Shown here: in pieces, positions 1-8,647 of the stretch
Position numbering within the stretch: position 1 is the first letter of the stretch
How the letters are laid out: every line of letters starts with the position of its first letter
Source: Arthrobacter psychrolactophilus
GTDB lineage: Bacteria; Actinomycetota; Actinomycetes; Actinomycetales; Micrococcaceae
Assembly: GCF_003219795.1 (NCBI RefSeq)
Contig: NZ_QJVC01000001.1
Span: 372,001-436,000, forward strand
Reading direction: 5' to 3'
Length of the DNA: 64,000 nucleotides
Made by a program: the position numbers and the translations under genes
The notes under the pieces: model-generated
The model's input: the letters and a program-made list of their open reading frames with translations, nothing else
Database searches by the model: none
What the model was told of the DNA's origin: nothing

Positions 1-8
1 TTTGGCGG

Positions 9-1205
9 ATGAAGGGCATCAGCTGGGTATGGCTGGGCACGGCGGCCGGTTGCATCGCGCTCTTGGCAGTGGGCGCGCCGCTGAACATGAATCTGTACCA
101 CATGGCACTGCCCTTTGCTCTGGGTCTGGCCATCCTTCACGTCGCGGCCTTGGGGCTGAGTGCTGCTCGTCCTTTGGCCGGTGTCATGGTGTCTTTGATT
201 CCCATGACCATGCTGCCGCTGGTCTCCTCGCCCGTAGGTCTGGCGCCCATGCCCTTCAGCGTCGTCGCCATCATTACACAAGTCCTGGTCATCTGTGTCG
301 CGGGGCTTCGCGCGCATTGGATGGTTCCGGCCTTTGGCTGGCTCGCCAGCGTGGTCATTGGTGTGGGGCTGAACTATGTCACGATGCCCCACGGGCAAAC
401 CGTCGGTGCCCAAAACAACGTTGTCATTTTTGCTGCTGTTTCGGGCGGGCTCATGGTGGCCGCCGTAGTTGCTCAGCAATGGCAACACCTGCGCACGGAG
501 CTGGCCGCGGAACGCACGGTGAGCGCCGAGGAGCAGTCCCGCCGCCGTCTGGCCGAGGAGCGCACCCGGATTGCCCGCGAGCTGCACGACGTCGTGGCCC
601 ATGGGATGTCGGTCGTGGTGGTGCAAGCTACCACCGCCCCCTATCGCCACCCCGGGCTCAGCGAGGACTTGAAGAAGGAGTTTGACGACATTGCCGTGAA
701 CTCCCGGCGGGCCATGACCGAGATGCGCAGCATGCTGGGATCGCTGCGCAACGCGGACGCTGGTCGCCAGTTGGGACCGCAACCCACCCTCGCAGACCTG
801 CCACAACTTCTTGCCTCTGCCCGATCGGCAGGGATCCGAATTTCGGAACCTAAGCTGTCCGACGTCGAACATCACGACATCGCCGAGGTCATCGCCTTGA
901 CGGCTTACCGGATTGTGCAGGAGGCGCTCAGCAACGTCATTCGGCACGCACCCGGGGCTGATGTGGAGGTGGAATTCACGGTGCAGGGGAGAAACCTCAG
1001 CGTTCGGGTCACGAACTCCAAGTCCGATGTGGGGGCGTTAATGGCGCAGCTCGACAAGGGCTCGCACGTGGGACAGGGCTTGATTGGGATGCGGGAGCGT
1101 GCGGGGATTGTGGGCGGAACCGTGAGCTGCCTGCCAATGCCCGACGGCGGATTCCAAGTCACAGCGCAGCTGCCCCTTGACGCGAACGGCAGTACCTCCA
1201 GATGA
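9..1205 (+). CDS. NarL-type sensor histidine kinase, possibly 5'-incomplete
   Basis: Membrane sensor kinase of the HisKA_3 (NarL/DesK-like) class, expected to autophosphorylate and pass phosphate to the regulator encoded just downstream. Roughly residues 5-155 form four or five hydrophobic segments with no recognisable extracytoplasmic sensor domain, so the stimulus is unknown. The phosphoacceptor helix reads RELHDVVAHGMSVV, with the phospho-histidine at residue 193. The C-terminal third is a HATPase domain with an N-box (ALSNVIRHA) and a glycine box (GQGLIGMRERAG). The ATG sits nine bases inside the window and the frame is open to the window edge, so the real start may lie upstream. The family call is secure; the N-terminus and the signal are not. 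Confidence 0.9.
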   Translation: MKGISWVWLGTAAGCIALLAVGAPLNMNLYHMALPFALGLAILHVAALGLSAARPLAGVMVSLIPMTMLPLVSSPVGLAPMPFSVVAIITQVLVICVAGLRAHWMVPAFGWLASVVIGVGLNYVTMPHGQTVGAQNNVVIFAAVSGGLMVAAVVAQQWQHLRTELAAERTVSAEEQSRRRLAEERTRIARELHDVVAHGMSVVVVQATTAPYRHPGLSEDLKKEFDDIAVNSRRAMTEMRSMLGSLRNADAGRQLGPQPTLADLPQLLASARSAGIRISEPKLSDVEHHDIAEVIALTAYRIVQEALSNVIRHAPGADVEVEFTVQGRNLSVRVTNSKSDVGALMAQLDKGSHVGQGLIGMRERAGIVGGTVSCLPMPDGGFQVTAQLPLDANGSTSR

Positions 1206-1236
1206 TGAGAATTAGTAGTAAGGGATGTGCCCGGTC

Positions 1237-1905
1237 GTGAGTATTCGAGTGATTGTCGTGGACGATCAGGCCATGGTTCGAGAGGGCTTTGCCGCGCTCC
1301 TTGGCGCGCAGGAGGACATCGAGGTGGTGGGTCAGGCCGAAAACGGCGCCATCGCGGTTCAGCTCGCGGCTGCCCACCGGCCAGATGTGGTGTTGATGGA
1401 TGTGCGCATGCCTGTCATGGACGGGCTGGAGGCTGCCCGGCGGATTCTGGCGGAGGCTCCCGAACCGGAAACGACGCATGTTTTGATGCTGACAACCTTT
1501 GACGTTGATGACTATGTTTACGATGCCCTGCGACTCGGTGCAAGTGGTTTCCTGCTCAAGGATGCCCTGGCCGATGAACTCGTTGCCGCGGTGCGAATCG
1601 TGGCGTCAGGGGAGGCGCTCCTGGCCCCCTCTGTGACCAAGCGGATGATCGAGCAATTTGCGGTATCGCGTGCCCGGCCAGCGCTGTCACAGGAACCACT
1701 GGAGGGATTGACCGACCGTGAACTTGAGGTCATGACCTTGATCGGCAGAGGCCTGTCCAATCAGGAAATTGCCGCGGAACTTTTCATCGCCCAACAGACT
1801 GTCAAGACCCACGTCAGTAAGATTCTGGCCAAGTTGGAATTGCGTGACAGGGTCCAGGCCGTGGTGCTGGCCTATGACACCGGGCTGGTTGAACCCGGGA
1901 GTTAG
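1237..1905 (+). CDS. NarL/FixJ-family response regulator
   Basis: Cytoplasmic DNA-binding partner of the preceding kinase. Receiver domain in the N-terminal 120 residues, with the acidic pair near VVDDQ, phospho-acceptor Asp55 in LMDVRMPVMDG and a lysine in LLKDA; LuxR-type helix-turn-helix at about residues 155-215 (LTDRELEVMTLIGRGLSNQE, then TVKTHVSKIL). I chose the GTG at 1237 because it gives the usual short N-terminus VSIRVIVVDDQ and has AAGGG upstream at 1220-1224. An in-frame ATG at 1225 would add four residues but has that AAGGG directly against it. The kinase stop is only 31 bases upstream, so the pair is probably one operon. Target genes are unknown. Confidence 0.92.
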   Translation: MSIRVIVVDDQAMVREGFAALLGAQEDIEVVGQAENGAIAVQLAAAHRPDVVLMDVRMPVMDGLEAARRILAEAPEPETTHVLMLTTFDVDDYVYDALRLGASGFLLKDALADELVAAVRIVASGEALLAPSVTKRMIEQFAVSRARPALSQEPLEGLTDRELEVMTLIGRGLSNQEIAAELFIAQQTVKTHVSKILAKLELRDRVQAVVLAYDTGLVEPGS

Positions 1906-1911
1906 GCACTG

Positions 1912-1933
1912 GCCAAAAGGCTAGTCTTTTGGC
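1912..1933 (+). terminator. Hairpin after the two-component operon
   Basis: GCCAAAAG and CTTTTGGC form a perfect 8-bp stem with a 6-base loop, seven bases after the response-regulator stop. No T-tract follows, so it is a transcript-end or stabilising hairpin rather than a textbook intrinsic terminator. Confidence 0.45.
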
Positions 1934-2122
1934 GGGTGGAAGCGAAGAGCCCAGTGTTTGTAACGATAGTGTTCCACATGGGATGTCCAGAAATTTTATT
2001 TGTGGTGAGTTTTTCTCGCGGGGTGCTGCGGGAGTGCTATTTTCTTTCCGGAGTTAGCAGGCAGAGCGTTGCTCGAGTCGGAGCCCGGCGCGAACAATCG
2101 CCCCACAAGTAAAGGAATATAT

Positions 2123-5100
2123 ATGGACACGCCGTTGTCTTTCAGAGGCTCCCCGGGACGAAAAAACGTCATGGCTCGTACCCTATGGACCACCGCCGCC
2201 CTAGCCGCCTTGCTCGGCGGAATACTCCCCGTGCCAGCCACTGCGGCACCTGTTGCGGCGACCGCTGCCGGGATTCTTGCCGGGGGTACGGCCAGTATCG
2301 AAATCAACGGCGTGAGCATCACCGGCCAGATCAGTGATGTCAGCCGTGACGTGCTCACCCAGCCATACACCATAGGCGAACAGGTGGCCTTTAAGTTCGC
2401 TGTTCGCAATGGCGGTGCGCAAACGCAAACGGTCACACCTGTTGCGGGAAATTTCACCCCCTTTGTTCCCGCCGATGGGACCGGTAACTGCCGGTGGATC
2501 AACCTGGCGGTAGGAGCCTCCTACACTTGCACCACGGCAAAGCACACCGTCACCGCGGAGGACCTGGCCGCGGGTGTCTTCATGACGGCAACGAGCTGGC
2601 AGGTGGGGCAGCTGATAAAGGAATTGCCCACGCCCACGCTTGCCTTGCGCAGCAATGTCACCACCACGGTGGGTCAGGTGAGCATCTCGGGTACGCCGGC
2701 GAACCCGCAGCGGAACACGGCCACTGAGCCGTATGCCGTGGGGGAGGAGCTGGAATACCTCTTTACCGTTCGGAACAACGGCACCACCACTCTGGATGTC
2801 ACCCCGCAGTCAGGGGCATTCGCTCCATTTTTGGTTCCTGATGGAAAGGGGAACTGCCGTTACCTAGGCCTGGCCGCGGGAGCTTCCTACACCTGCACCA
2901 CGACCAAGCACACGGTGACGCGGGAGGAGCTCGACAGCGGCTTCTTCCAGCCCACCACCACCTGGCAGGCCGGTACCGTGACGGGCTCGGTGACCACCGA
3001 CGCGGCCGCACTCGGCACCCCACTGGCCGATCCTCTGGCCGGCTACCTTGCCGCAGGTCCTGCCGACCGTGGGCTGGGCTTCCACGACGTGGACAAGACC
3101 GGCGCGGAACGCGCCATTCGCAACGACCTCTCCGACGGAGAACTCACCGGGATGGTGGAATTCGCGCAGACTCACACCATCAATCCCGCCGGGAACGATG
3201 CCACCGATATGCCAGATCTGGTAGCGCAGCGCGCAGCCTTGTTACTCTTCACGCCCACCACCGCAACCCGCTCAGTCAGCGTCGCCGCCAGCGTCAAAGG
3301 CGTGAGTAAAGGAACCTTCGCGCTCAAGACGCCCGAGGAGCTTCCCGCAACTGATGCGAACTTCTCTATCGGCCGAGCCGAGGTGGTCTACTCCAAGCGT
3401 GCCTGGAGCGTTGACCTGCCGTGGGACGTGGTTGTCCCCGGGCTTGAGCTGAGCTTCACCGACGCTAGTGGTGCAACCGGTACCCTACCGGCACAGAACA
3501 TCACCATGGCACCGCCAGCAGAACTTGTCATCAACAATATTGAGTTGGGCATGCTGACCACGCCCAATATGAACGGCGACCATGCCTTCATCAACAAGCC
3601 GGCAGCATCGGCAGCGGATTACTTCCAGACCATCCCGGCATCCAAGCTAATCATGGCCAAATACGAGACGGTCCAATTGAACAAGGTCATTGTGGCCAAC
3701 GGCAACATCTACACACCGGACAGTCCCTCCGTGACCAACGGTGATGTGTACTCGGGTGACATGCGTGAAAAAGTGGGCAAGGCCCAGGTCTCCACGGGCA
3801 TCAACCTGGCCAACTTTGGCCAGACCTCCGGTGCCATGAACCAGCAGCAACCGAGCCTTTTCAACCAGCGGATCATCCATCACTCGGCGGGTCTCTACGC
3901 CAATGGACGGGCCGAACACGGCCTCTCGGGCGGCAATGGCATGGCCACGATCTACGCTTCAAGCGGCAATGAACTCAGCCACGAGCTGGGTCACTCTTAT
4001 GGATTGGGACACTACCCGGGGCAGAACAACTCACTCCCAGGTGATGCCGCGGTCATTAAAACCACGCACCATTCCGAATCCGGCTGGGGCTGGAATGCCT
4101 ACCGCGATGCGATGCGCACCAGTCTCCAGATGGGTAGTTTTAAACCGGAGGGCATAGGCATCAACGGGGTCACGTTCAAGGAGACCTTTGCCGGGTCTTA
4201 TAACTACCTGAAGGATGCCATGTCCGGAGGCTGGCCCGAAGGAAATTACTCCAAGTACACCTTCCATACCGGCTATAGCGCGGACCGGATCCAGGAATCA
4301 TGGAAGAGCGTTGTCCCTGACTTGAACTATCCCAGCGGATACCGCACCTGGGACGCGACAACGCAGAGCTACGTTGACGCCAAGGTTGCCAACGCTTCCT
4401 TCAACGCACTCCGACCCACCGCGGTGGGGGTGCCCGTTGTGACGCTACTAGGTGGTTACGTCCCAGCTGATTCCTCGAAGGCAGTGCTCTACCCGGCATT
4501 CCGCTCCAACTACGGAAACGCCTTCAACTACCCTGCGCCGATTCTTGACGGGACGCCGGCCACGCGTGTGTGCTGGATGGACGTTGACTTCTTGGATGGC
4601 ACAGCAAAGCAGTTTGCGCTCAGTGGTGGCGTCGCCGGTGTCCCCGTAGCTAACGCACTGCAGTTCAACATCAATATCGCCCAGGCTGACAAGCCCACAG
4701 CGGCTCAACTCTCCTGCAAGCAGAACGGAGTAGTGTCCCAGTACGGGGAACGCATCACGATCGCCACGGATCTTCCCGCCATGGCCGCAGCCGTGACCAT
4801 CGGTGAGGACGCCGGCTACACGGCTGTGCGCGATGCTGAGTTGCCAGCCCTGCAAACCGAGTTGGAATCACTGGCGACCAGCGAATTGCCCCTGCTGAGT
4901 AAATCGTCCAAGACGTCCCTGGCTTCCTGGCAAGAGAGTCTGGACCTCCTGAGCCCGACTGCCAAGACCGTGGCAGAGACCATTCTGGCGCGTCAGACGG
5001 CTGCCGACAACGCTGCTAAGTTCCTGCGCTACTACCAGGACACCGATTCCACCCAAGCCACACAGACACGTTTCAAGGAGCTGCTGACGAGCTCAGGATT

Positions 5101-5605
5101 GGCGGCGTCCGTGGACGCACAGGTGGTGCCGGAAGGCTCCGTCATCAAGGTTGATCGTGGCAATTCTGGAGTTACGGATGGTTACTGCCTCAAGCTCTAC
5201 ACGAACGACGACGGTTCCCTCGAGGCCCGCGTCCCCACAGCCGCCACCGTGGCGACCGAATGCACGGGAGCAGCAACGGAAAAGTGGGTCATCGATGCCC
5301 GCGGTGCCGTGCACAACGGGGCCCGCCCGGATCTCTGCCTCACGAGCAGCAATCCGAGCAGGCCAGCTGTGTGCGATAGCTCCTCTGCAGAGCAGAGCTG
5401 GACGTACACGGCTGATGGGCATCTGCAGTCGGTGGTTTCCCCCAGCAAATCCATGGATCTGCACCGCACCACCCGGCTGCCGTATCTCTACCCGACTCAT
5501 TCGGGTACCAACCAGAAATGGACGGGCATGAGCCGCAGCACGGTGCCAGCCTTGGCGCTCTTGGATGCCGCATCACTCAAGGCTCTGGGGGAGTTAGGAC
5601 TCTAG
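2123..5605 (+). CDS. Secreted M66-type (StcE/dictomallein-like) zinc metalloprotease with lectin domain
   Basis: Large exported protease of 1160 residues. The ATG at 2123 is chosen because AAAGGA lies six bases upstream; it gives a signal peptide (basic start, then hydrophobic residues about 21-37, likely cleavage after ATAA near residue 41). Two similar domains of about 100 residues follow (about 58-163 and 184-285), each with a conserved GNCRxxxLAxGASYTCTT signature, resembling DUF11-type surface repeats. The catalytic region contains HELGHSYGLGH at residues 620-630, the HExxHxxGxxH zinc site typical of metzincins and very close to that of peptidase family M66. Residues about 1010-1130 (CLKLYTND, CLTSSNPS, EQSWTYTADG) resemble a ricin-type beta-trefoil. 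Known M66 enzymes cut mucin-like glycoproteins; the substrate here is not known. It stands alone, with no adjacent secretion or immunity gene. Confidence 0.88.
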   Translation: MDTPLSFRGSPGRKNVMARTLWTTAALAALLGGILPVPATAAPVAATAAGILAGGTASIEINGVSITGQISDVSRDVLTQPYTIGEQVAFKFAVRNGGAQTQTVTPVAGNFTPFVPADGTGNCRWINLAVGASYTCTTAKHTVTAEDLAAGVFMTATSWQVGQLIKELPTPTLALRSNVTTTVGQVSISGTPANPQRNTATEPYAVGEELEYLFTVRNNGTTTLDVTPQSGAFAPFLVPDGKGNCRYLGLAAGASYTCTTTKHTVTREELDSGFFQPTTTWQAGTVTGSVTTDAAALGTPLADPLAGYLAAGPADRGLGFHDVDKTGAERAIRNDLSDGELTGMVEFAQTHTINPAGNDATDMPDLVAQRAALLLFTPTTATRSVSVAASVKGVSKGTFALKTPEELPATDANFSIGRAEVVYSKRAWSVDLPWDVVVPGLELSFTDASGATGTLPAQNITMAPPAELVINNIELGMLTTPNMNGDHAFINKPAASAADYFQTIPASKLIMAKYETVQLNKVIVANGNIYTPDSPSVTNGDVYSGDMREKVGKAQVSTGINLANFGQTSGAMNQQQPSLFNQRIIHHSAGLYANGRAEHGLSGGNGMATIYASSGNELSHELGHSYGLGHYPGQNNSLPGDAAVIKTTHHSESGWGWNAYRDAMRTSLQMGSFKPEGIGINGVTFKETFAGSYNYLKDAMSGGWPEGNYSKYTFHTGYSADRIQESWKSVVPDLNYPSGYRTWDATTQSYVDAKVANASFNALRPTAVGVPVVTLLGGYVPADSSKAVLYPAFRSNYGNAFNYPAPILDGTPATRVCWMDVDFLDGTAKQFALSGGVAGVPVANALQFNINIAQADKPTAAQLSCKQNGVVSQYGERITIATDLPAMAAAVTIGEDAGYTAVRDAELPALQTELESLATSELPLLSKSSKTSLASWQESLDLLSPTAKTVAETILARQTAADNAAKFLRYYQDTDSTQATQTRFKELLTSSGLAASVDAQVVPEGSVIKVDRGNSGVTDGYCLKLYTNDDGSLEARVPTAATVATECTGAATEKWVIDARGAVHNGARPDLCLTSSNPSRPAVCDSSSAEQSWTYTADGHLQSVVSPSKSMDLHRTTRLPYLYPTHSGTNQKWTGMSRSTVPALALLDAASLKALGELGL

Positions 5606-6382
5606 TTACCGGGGAGGCTGGACCAGCTTGAACATCGCACCGGTGCAATCGCTGAGTCCAGCAATCCGCCCGTAAGGGGAGTCCTCGGCCGCATTAATGA
5701 TCGTGGCACCCAAGGTGAGGGCCTTGGCGATGGTGGCATCGACGTCGTCCGTCTGGAAGTAAATCTGCCAACTAGAGGGGACCTCGGCCGGCAGGAACTC
5801 GGCGGCATCCATGATGCCGGCGAGTTCCTGCTCGCCCTCGACGAGGTTCGTGTAGCGAAATTCGGGGGTATCGCTCATGACAGAGGTTTCCAGGGCGAAA
5901 ACGTTCCGGTAGAAGGCGACGGCGGCGGGGTAATCCTTGGTGTGCAGCTCGTGCCAGGCTGCCGCGCCGGCCTCCTCATGGGCCTGAAAGCCCGTGTGAC
6001 CGCCAAATTCCCACAGGCCAATCGAGGCGCCGGCCGGATCACCGATCATGGCCATCTTGCCCTGCTCGGGTACTTCCATGGGCTCCATGAACGGGATGGC
6101 GCCGGCATTCTTGGCCGCGGTCATGGTCGCATCGATGTCATCGACGCGAAGATACGTGGACCACATATCGGGGTAGCCGCCGTCGTCCTCCTGGCTCGCC
6201 ATGAGGCCCGCGACGCTCTTGCCGTCCTTGAAGGCCATGGTGTAGCCGCCGTACAGCTCCTCATCCCCGGTTTCATAGCTCCAGCCGAACAAGGCGGCGT
6301 AAAACTCTTGAGACCTGGCCTTATCCGAGGTCAGCAAATCGATCCAGCAGGGTGCTCCGGCAGGAATTTCCTGGGGGTTCAT
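5606..6382 (-). CDS. Two-domain VOC (glyoxalase/bleomycin-resistance) protein
   Basis: A 258-residue cytoplasmic protein of two tandem vicinal-oxygen-chelate domains. The first (about residues 8-125) begins APCWIDLLTSD and includes FYAALFGWSYE; the second (about 135-255) repeats the plan with FYRNVFALET and ends SDCTGAMFKLVQP. The ATG at 6382 starts MNPQEIPAG; upstream in-frame starts would add a non-conserved, composition-biased tail and were rejected. The stop codon directly abuts the stop of the metalloprotease gene on the other strand, so the two converge with no spacer. Relatives are annotated as glyoxalase-like or as a hydroxylase similar to CFP32; metal and substrate cannot be deduced from sequence. 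Confidence 0.85.
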   Translation of the reverse strand: MNPQEIPAGAPCWIDLLTSDKARSQEFYAALFGWSYETGDEELYGGYTMAFKDGKSVAGLMASQEDDGGYPDMWSTYLRVDDIDATMTAAKNAGAIPFMEPMEVPEQGKMAMIGDPAGASIGLWEFGGHTGFQAHEEAGAAAWHELHTKDYPAAVAFYRNVFALETSVMSDTPEFRYTNLVEGEQELAGIMDAAEFLPAEVPSSWQIYFQTDDVDATIAKALTLGATIINAAEDSPYGRIAGLSDCTGAMFKLVQPPR

Positions 6383-6468
6383 TGCGGCTCCAAACTTCGC
6401 TCTTGTGCGGGTGTTTTCACTCGGCAAGGGAAGACTATGCCCGGACGCCGCTGGGGGCAAGAGCAAAA

Positions 6469-6526
6469 AGCGCCTGCTGGCTGATTGTTTGCCCCGAGTT
6501 TCAGGGGCATTCAGCTAGCAGGCGCT
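6469..6526 (-). terminator. Intrinsic terminator of yajQ
   Basis: Arms at 6469-6484 and 6511-6526 form a 16-bp stem with one non-Watson-Crick pair. Read on the minus strand the stem is followed by TTTTTGCTC, giving a T-tract just downstream of the yajQ stop. Confidence 0.75.
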
Positions 6527-6547
6527 GTGGTGGTGCTGGATTACTTC

Positions 6548-7036
6548 TTAGCGCATGTTGACGAACTGCAGGTCAGCGTCTTCAAACTTGCGCAGCAAGC
6601 CCATGACTTCCTGAAGATCGTCGCGGCTCTTGGAGCTCACGCGGAGCTCATCGCCCTGGATGGTGGACTTGACGCCCTTGGGGCCCTCGTCGCGGATCAA
6701 CTTGTTGATCTTCTTGGCGATGTCCTGGGCAATACCTTCCTTGATTTCAGCTTCAAGGCGGTATTCCTTGCCCGAGGCGAAGGGCTCACCGGCGTCCAAG
6801 GACTTCAGGGAGATGCCGCGCTTGATCAACTTGGACTCGAAGACGTCCATGACGGCCATGACGCGTTCCTCGGAGTTGGCCTTGATCAGGATCTTCTCGC
6901 CGCTGAAATCGATCTCGGCGCCAACACCCTTGAAGTCGTAGCGCTGAACCACTTCCTTCTGGGCCTGGTGCAGGGCGTTGGCGACCTCTTGCTTGTCTAC
7001 CTTGCTGACGACATCGAACGTTGACTCACTAGCCAT
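6548..7036 (-). CDS. yajQ: YajQ-family nucleotide-binding protein (UPF0234)
   Basis: Small cytoplasmic protein of 162 residues matching the YajQ/UPF0234 family across its full length, with the typical start STFDVVSKVDKQEV and the conserved QRYDFKG motif. Family members have been reported to bind nucleotides or RNA, and some proteobacterial ones bind cyclic di-GMP; whether that holds for this actinobacterial protein is not shown here. The start at 7036 is supported by AGGAGG placed seven bases upstream on the minus strand; a longer start at 7057 would put that site inside the coding sequence. It is transcribed alone and followed by a strong terminator. Confidence 0.92.
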   Translation of the reverse strand: MASESTFDVVSKVDKQEVANALHQAQKEVVQRYDFKGVGAEIDFSGEKILIKANSEERVMAVMDVFESKLIKRGISLKSLDAGEPFASGKEYRLEAEIKEGIAQDIAKKINKLIRDEGPKGVKSTIQGDELRVSSKSRDDLQEVMGLLRKFEDADLQFVNMR

Positions 7037-7084
7037 GGTTTCCTCCTCGTATAACAAAAATGAATGGTTGATTTGCCACCAAGC

Positions 7085-7154
7085 TTAGCGCCCGAGGGGC
7101 CCAAACCGAGCGAAGCGAGGTTTTGGGAGGGTGCTAAGTGTTAGCGCCCGAGGG
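7085..7154. repeat. Duplicated 14-base word around a GAGCGAAGCGAG hairpin
   Basis: TTAGCGCCCGAGGG occurs at 7085-7098 and again at 7141-7154. Between the copies, CCCAAACC and GGTTTTGGG flank the dyad GAGCGAAGCGAG and can pair imperfectly. It lies between the divergent yajQ and the small exported protein gene; function unknown. Confidence 0.55.
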
Positions 7155-7254
7155 AGTTGATCGCTCACAGACTCTTCATAGCTTTCCCTCGGTAAGCGCA
7201 CATTTGGGCCCGGCAGAGTAGCTACTGGACAGACCCCCACCCTCAGGAGCACTA

Positions 7255-7566
7255 ATGACCAGGGAAGAAAGTACCCAGCCCGTTCCGACCACTCGCAAGA
7301 GAGTTGGCAAGCGGACGGTAGGCACTACCGTGGCGGCCGTCACCTTAGCTGCCGCAGCGGTTCTGGCCGGTCCGGGACTGGCGGGAGCATCGGCGTCGAC
7401 CCTTGATCCTGCCAGCATTATCGGCTCGCCGCCCAACTCTGCCTCGAGCAGGATCGCCGGCGTGCAGGAAGATTTGGCCCGCGCGGTGGCACTGCATCAG
7501 GTCACGGCCGAGCAAGCAGAGTTCCTGCAGCGGCAATTGATCAAGAGAATCCAGGCTGAAGCGTAG
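7255..7566 (+). CDS. Small exported protein of unknown function
   Basis: A 103-residue protein not recognised as a named family. After a basic N-terminus (TTRKRVGKR), about residues 22-47 form an Ala/Val/Leu-rich signal-peptide or anchor segment ending in GASAS, so export is likely. The mature part is short and mostly helical, with a C-terminal amphipathic helix (DLARAVALHQ, then AEFLQRQLIKRI). A Shine-Dalgarno-like AGGAG precedes the ATG by about six bases, which supports the start. It is divergent from yajQ and followed by a 170-base gap before the tRNA-Tyr gene. Composition and codon use match the neighbours, so it is probably a real gene, but no function can be inferred. Confidence 0.7.
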   Translation: MTREESTQPVPTTRKRVGKRTVGTTVAAVTLAAAAVLAGPGLAGASASTLDPASIIGSPPNSASSRIAGVQEDLARAVALHQVTAEQAEFLQRQLIKRIQAEA

Positions 7567-7740
7567 CCAGGGAGAATCTTTTTCGGGCAAAAAATCATTG
7601 ATTTCTAGCGGTTTTCAAAACTTTTTTGGACAAGAGCTGTTCTCGATTCGGTTTTTGAGCAAATACCTTGTATTGTTTTAGTGCTTCCACTTCGTGGGGG
7701 CACAACGCCAGACCCAATGATATTGGGATTGGCAGGCCAT

Positions 7741-7825
7741 GGCAGATTACCCGAGCGGCCAAAGGGGGCTGACTGTAAATCAGCTGGCAACGCCTTCACT
7801 GGTTCGAATCCAGTATCTGCCACCA
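7741..7825 (+). tRNA. tRNA-Tyr (GTA)
   Basis: Class II tRNA with a long variable arm. The acceptor stem pairs GGCAGAT with ATCTGCC (7815-7821), discriminator A at 7822 and an encoded CCA at 7823-7825. The anticodon stem-loop CTGACTGTAAATCAG carries GTA, and the T-arm contains GGTTCGAATCC. Confidence 0.96.
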
Positions 7826-7831
7826 TCGGGA

Positions 7832-7875
7832 AACCCGGTACCAAGCATGCAAGTGCTTAGTACCGGGTTTTCTTG
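7832..7875 (+). terminator. Terminator after tRNA-Tyr
   Basis: AACCCGGTAC and GTACCGGGTT form the lower stem, extended by AAGCA/TGCTT around one mismatch, with a short TGCAAG loop. The stem ends in TTTTC, placed just after the CCA end. Confidence 0.8.
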
Positions 7876-7920
7876 GTTTCCGAGTCCTTTTCACGAGCCG
7901 CGGCGAACTACAGTTAAGGT

Positions 7921-8607
7921 ATGGAATACCTCGTGCCTTTGCTTATTGTGTTGGTCATCGTCGCTGCTGTGGTTATTGGCACGAGGATCATGCGACGACG
8001 TGGTCAAGCCGGTCAAGAAACCGGTGCCCAGCTGGGGCGGAAGGCGGGCAAGGTTCATCGGGAAGTGACACGGGAGAACGCCGAGGCGGCCAGTGCGCGG
8101 CTGACCCCGGAGGAACACCGGCGCGTGTACTCCTTAATCGCTCAGCGCCAGGTACTCAACGCCGTTAAGGAATACCGTGAGGCTACGCGTCTGGGCCTAG
8201 GAGATGCGGCGGCGGCAGTTGCGGCACTGGCCCAGTTCCCGCAGCCCACACCGGAGAAGGTAACCCAGCCCAAGATGCCCGTCGAAAGCCCCGCGGCGAT
8301 CAAGGACGGGCCGCTTACGGTGGAGGACATCATCGGCGCGGCACCCGACGTCGCGGTTCCGGCCATGGATACCCCGAGCGTTGAACGTATGGCACCCAGC
8401 ACTTATCGCTACCGGGCGATCGTGTCCCAGGGTGAAGAGATTCGCGAGGTGACCAGCACCCGCCTCAATGAGCAGATTTTCTCGGAGATCCGCGCCTTGG
8501 CCCGCGCCGGAAAGCACGACGACGCGACGGCCCTCTTGCGCAGTCACGCCGACATTGGAGAGACCGAGGCGCAGGAATTCGTCTCGATGATCGGCCCCGA
8601 GGACTAA
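7921..8607 (+). CDS. Membrane-anchored protein with an L7/L12 C-terminal-like helix motif
   Basis: A 228-residue protein with one N-terminal membrane segment (about residues 3-23, LVPLLIVLVIVAAVVIG) followed by basic residues (RIMRRRG), so the bulk should face the cytoplasm. Residues about 65-95 (VLNAVKEYREATRLGLGDA) resemble the helical core of the ribosomal L7/L12 C-terminal domain. A second helical segment near the end (IRALARAGKHDDATALLRSH) has a similar build. A Pro-rich, less conserved linker lies between them. The start is supported by a -10-like TACAGT at 7909-7914, six bases before the ATG, suggesting a leaderless message. I know no established role for such proteins; binding to a translation or GTPase partner would be speculation. 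Confidence 0.75.
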   Translation: MEYLVPLLIVLVIVAAVVIGTRIMRRRGQAGQETGAQLGRKAGKVHREVTRENAEAASARLTPEEHRRVYSLIAQRQVLNAVKEYREATRLGLGDAAAAVAALAQFPQPTPEKVTQPKMPVESPAAIKDGPLTVEDIIGAAPDVAVPAMDTPSVERMAPSTYRYRAIVSQGEEIREVTSTRLNEQIFSEIRALARAGKHDDATALLRSHADIGETEAQEFVSMIGPED

Positions 8608-8647
8608 CCCCGTCCAGGGAAGCTGTAACGTTCAAGCAACCTGCAGG

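Noticed and set aside
1225-1236. ATG at 1225 as start of the NarL-type regulator
   Set aside because: AAGGG abuts this ATG with no spacing, and the added residues are not typical of the family; GTG 1237 gives the canonical N-terminus.
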